17,239 bases of DNA, from contig DGDD01000286.1 in assembly GCA_002385265.1 (NCBI GenBank), positions 1-17,239 on the forward strand, in the 5' to 3' direction. Below, piece by piece: positions 16,112 to 17,239 of the stretch. The first letter of the stretch is position 1; every line of letters begins with the position of its first letter. The translations under genes and the position numbers were made by a program. Under the pieces are notes generated by a model. It was not told where the DNA came from. It worked only from the letters and a program-made list of their open reading frames with translations, and made no database searches. The stretch is from Chitinophagaceae bacterium UBA3961 (GTDB lineage Bacteria; Bacteroidota; Bacteroidia; Chitinophagales; Chitinophagaceae).

Positions 16112-16171
16112 GGCTAAATTTCACGAAAAATCAGAACACCTTAAAATATCCTTAATAAATTAACAATAGAA

Positions 16172-17050
16172 TTACATTCTGTTTTTCATGTCAAACTCCA
16201 ATGTACCGGGATCCAATGTTCTACCACCAATTCCTCTGATCCCATGCCAAATTCCTTTCAAGCGGTACCGAACTCTTTTGAAGCGGTCTGGAGCAAATAG
16301 TGCTGCTGCTGTTAACAACTTGATTTGCATCCATATATAAGCAAGTAAATTTGGAATTGAAAAGTATTTTCGGATGATCAACATATGATTTCGTGCAGAA
16401 TAATATCCTCTCCAAAGGGTGGCGCGCGTAAAGCTACCATGACCACCCAAGTACAAGCGGTTGTCTGCCCCATTTTTCAATACGCCAATCTTGAATCCAT
16501 TCTGACGAAGCCGCAAACTGTATTCATGATCATCACACATCATAAAAAAGCGTTCATCTACCACTCCCGATTTTTCAATAGCCTCAGTTTTGATCAATGA
16601 ACCGTCTATTAACGAATAATCTACTTGAGTAAGTGGTGCATCATCCGACACCATAATTTTTCTGCCAAACTTTATATGAGCACCATGAAGACCGATCATT
16701 GCAAAATCAGTTTTATGCATGTTATCGAGTAGCTCGTTTAATGCATTTTTCTCATAGAAAGTATCATCATCAAGAATCCAGAAATAGTCGAATTTTCCAT
16801 TCTTGATTCCTTCTTTCATAGCAGCTGCAATGGCGCCAGCTGATCCAACATTCGAAGGCAAATACATTGGATGAACAATTGCATGTCCCTCGAGTGTTTT
16901 TAAATAATCAATTGTGCCATCTGTACTATTGTTGTCAACAATAATTATTCGTTCCGGAACTTTGTTTTGATCCAGAATGTGTTGTAAGGCAGTTTTCAAA
17001 GTATCAATCCTGTTATATGTTACAATAACAGCACAAACAGTATCAGACAT
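16172..17050 (-). CDS. Glycosyltransferase family 2 (GT-A fold)
   Basis: This 292-residue inverting transferase has VCAVIVTYNR (5-14) as its first strand, IIIVDNNSTDGT (35-46) for the nucleotide, and YFWILDDDT (89-97) with the DxD-type metal site at 94-96. VDERFFMMCDDHEYSLRL (164-181) contains the catalytic-base region, and WRGYYSARNHM (213-223) is typical of rhamnosyl- and galactofuranosyl-like GT2 proteins. There is no true transmembrane helix; a hydrophobic stretch at about 234-252 may dock at the membrane. It starts 12 bases after the stop of the truncated upstream gene. Rhamnose or galactofuranose donors are possible on family grounds only. Confidence 0.9.
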   Translation of the reverse strand: MSDTVCAVIVTYNRIDTLKTALQHILDQNKVPERIIIVDNNSTDGTIDYLKTLEGHAIVHPMYLPSNVGSAGAIAAAMKEGIKNGKFDYFWILDDDTFYEKNALNELLDNMHKTDFAMIGLHGAHIKFGRKIMVSDDAPLTQVDYSLIDGSLIKTEAIEKSGVVDERFFMMCDDHEYSLRLRQNGFKIGVLKNGADNRLYLGGHGSFTRATLWRGYYSARNHMLIIRKYFSIPNLLAYIWMQIKLLTAAALFAPDRFKRVRYRLKGIWHGIRGIGGRTLDPGTLEFDMKNRM

Positions 17051-17062
17051 GTTGGGTTTTGT

Positions 17063-17225
17063 TTAAGATATAGCGTAACGGATAACGCGTAAATAGTTAA
17101 TAAATCTAAATGGATTGTGCTGTATTGCTTTTAGCAACAACCCTACTGCTTCTTTCTTCAATTTAAGTTTATGACTTGAAAATGCAATTGCAGCATAAAT
17201 ATTTGAGATCTCCTTTTTGTCGTAC
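17063..17225 (-). CDS. C-terminal end of a probable glycosyltransferase (partial)
   Basis: Fifty-three codons and a TAA stop (17065-17063) are readable before the sequence turns into adapter. The tail includes KEISNIYAAIAFSS, LKLKKEAVGLLLKA and NPFRFINYLRVIRY. The pattern of an amphipathic helix, then NPFRF and basic residues, resembles the C-terminal tail of many GT2 enzymes of polysaccharide loci. The catalytic part is missing because the contig ends. The frame stays open through the adapter and would add about five false residues, so the true boundary is 17225. The gene sits 12 bases upstream of the GT2 gene and belongs to the same unit. Family assignment is moderate at best. Confidence 0.6.
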
Positions 17226-17239
17226 AGATCGGAAGAGCA
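17226..17239 (+). other. Illumina TruSeq adapter remnant (artefact)
   Basis: The last 14 bases read AGATCGGAAGAGCA, the start of the standard TruSeq indexed-adapter read-through sequence. The final A after AGATCGGAAGAGC matches the read 1 adapter rather than the read 2 form, which continues with G. It lies exactly at the window edge, as expected when untrimmed reads extend a contig end. These bases are not genomic. Confidence 0.95.

Noticed and set aside
1..17239. CRISPR arrays, tRNA/rRNA genes, insertion sequences or prophage parts
   Set aside because: I saw no direct repeats with spacers, no cloverleaf or rRNA segments, and no transposase or integrase motifs; nearly all of the window is explained by minus-strand genes.

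Overview
The window is an AT-rich stretch of a member of the Bacteroidota, probably Flavobacteriales. The support is the type of secreted surface protein at the left end, A-rich leaders in front of some start codons instead of strong Shine-Dalgarno sequences, and the character of the polysaccharide genes. Family or genus cannot be fixed from the sequence alone. Every gene I can support lies on the minus strand, so transcription runs from right to left. The right end is a contig end: the last 14 bases are Illumina TruSeq adapter.

Layout, in transcription order from the right. A truncated glycosyltransferase tail (17063-17225) is followed by a family 2 glycosyltransferase (GT2), an FkbM-type methyltransferase, three family 4 glycosyltransferases (GT4), and a multi-pass membrane protein that looks like a Wzy-type O-antigen/capsule polymerase. 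Next come a NodB-like polysaccharide deacetylase and a GNAT acyltransferase three bases apart, then a PglA-like GT4 and a single-domain PglC-like phosphoglycosyl transferase. After these come an ATP-grasp ligase, a HAD phosphatase, a PglE-like sugar aminotransferase and a PglF/WbpM-like membrane 4,6-dehydratase. From 17050 to 5235 the genes are packed with overlaps or gaps of at most 60 bases and are probably co-transcribed. Gaps of 235, 156 and 110 bases set off the last three genes.

Together these genes describe a surface polysaccharide or lipid-linked glycan pathway. The dehydratase and aminotransferase should convert UDP-GlcNAc to UDP-4-amino-4,6-dideoxy-GlcNAc. The PglC-like enzyme would load that sugar phosphate, possibly N-acylated, onto undecaprenyl phosphate. 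The PglA-like and other glycosyltransferases would extend the unit, which is decorated by methylation, acylation or deacetylation and then polymerised. No Wzx flippase and no Wza/Wzc export gene is visible; they may lie beyond the right end.

The most interesting point is that the gene order PglA-PglC-x-PglE-PglF matches the Campylobacter pgl order, but the position of the acetyltransferase PglD is taken by an overlapping ATP-grasp/HAD pair. This suggests a different, possibly aminoacyl, modification of the 4-amino group. The left end (1-1610) is the N-terminal part of a large secreted protein with a predicted propeller-like region and exact 70-residue Ig-like repeats. Its start codon is buried in a 21-bp hairpin.
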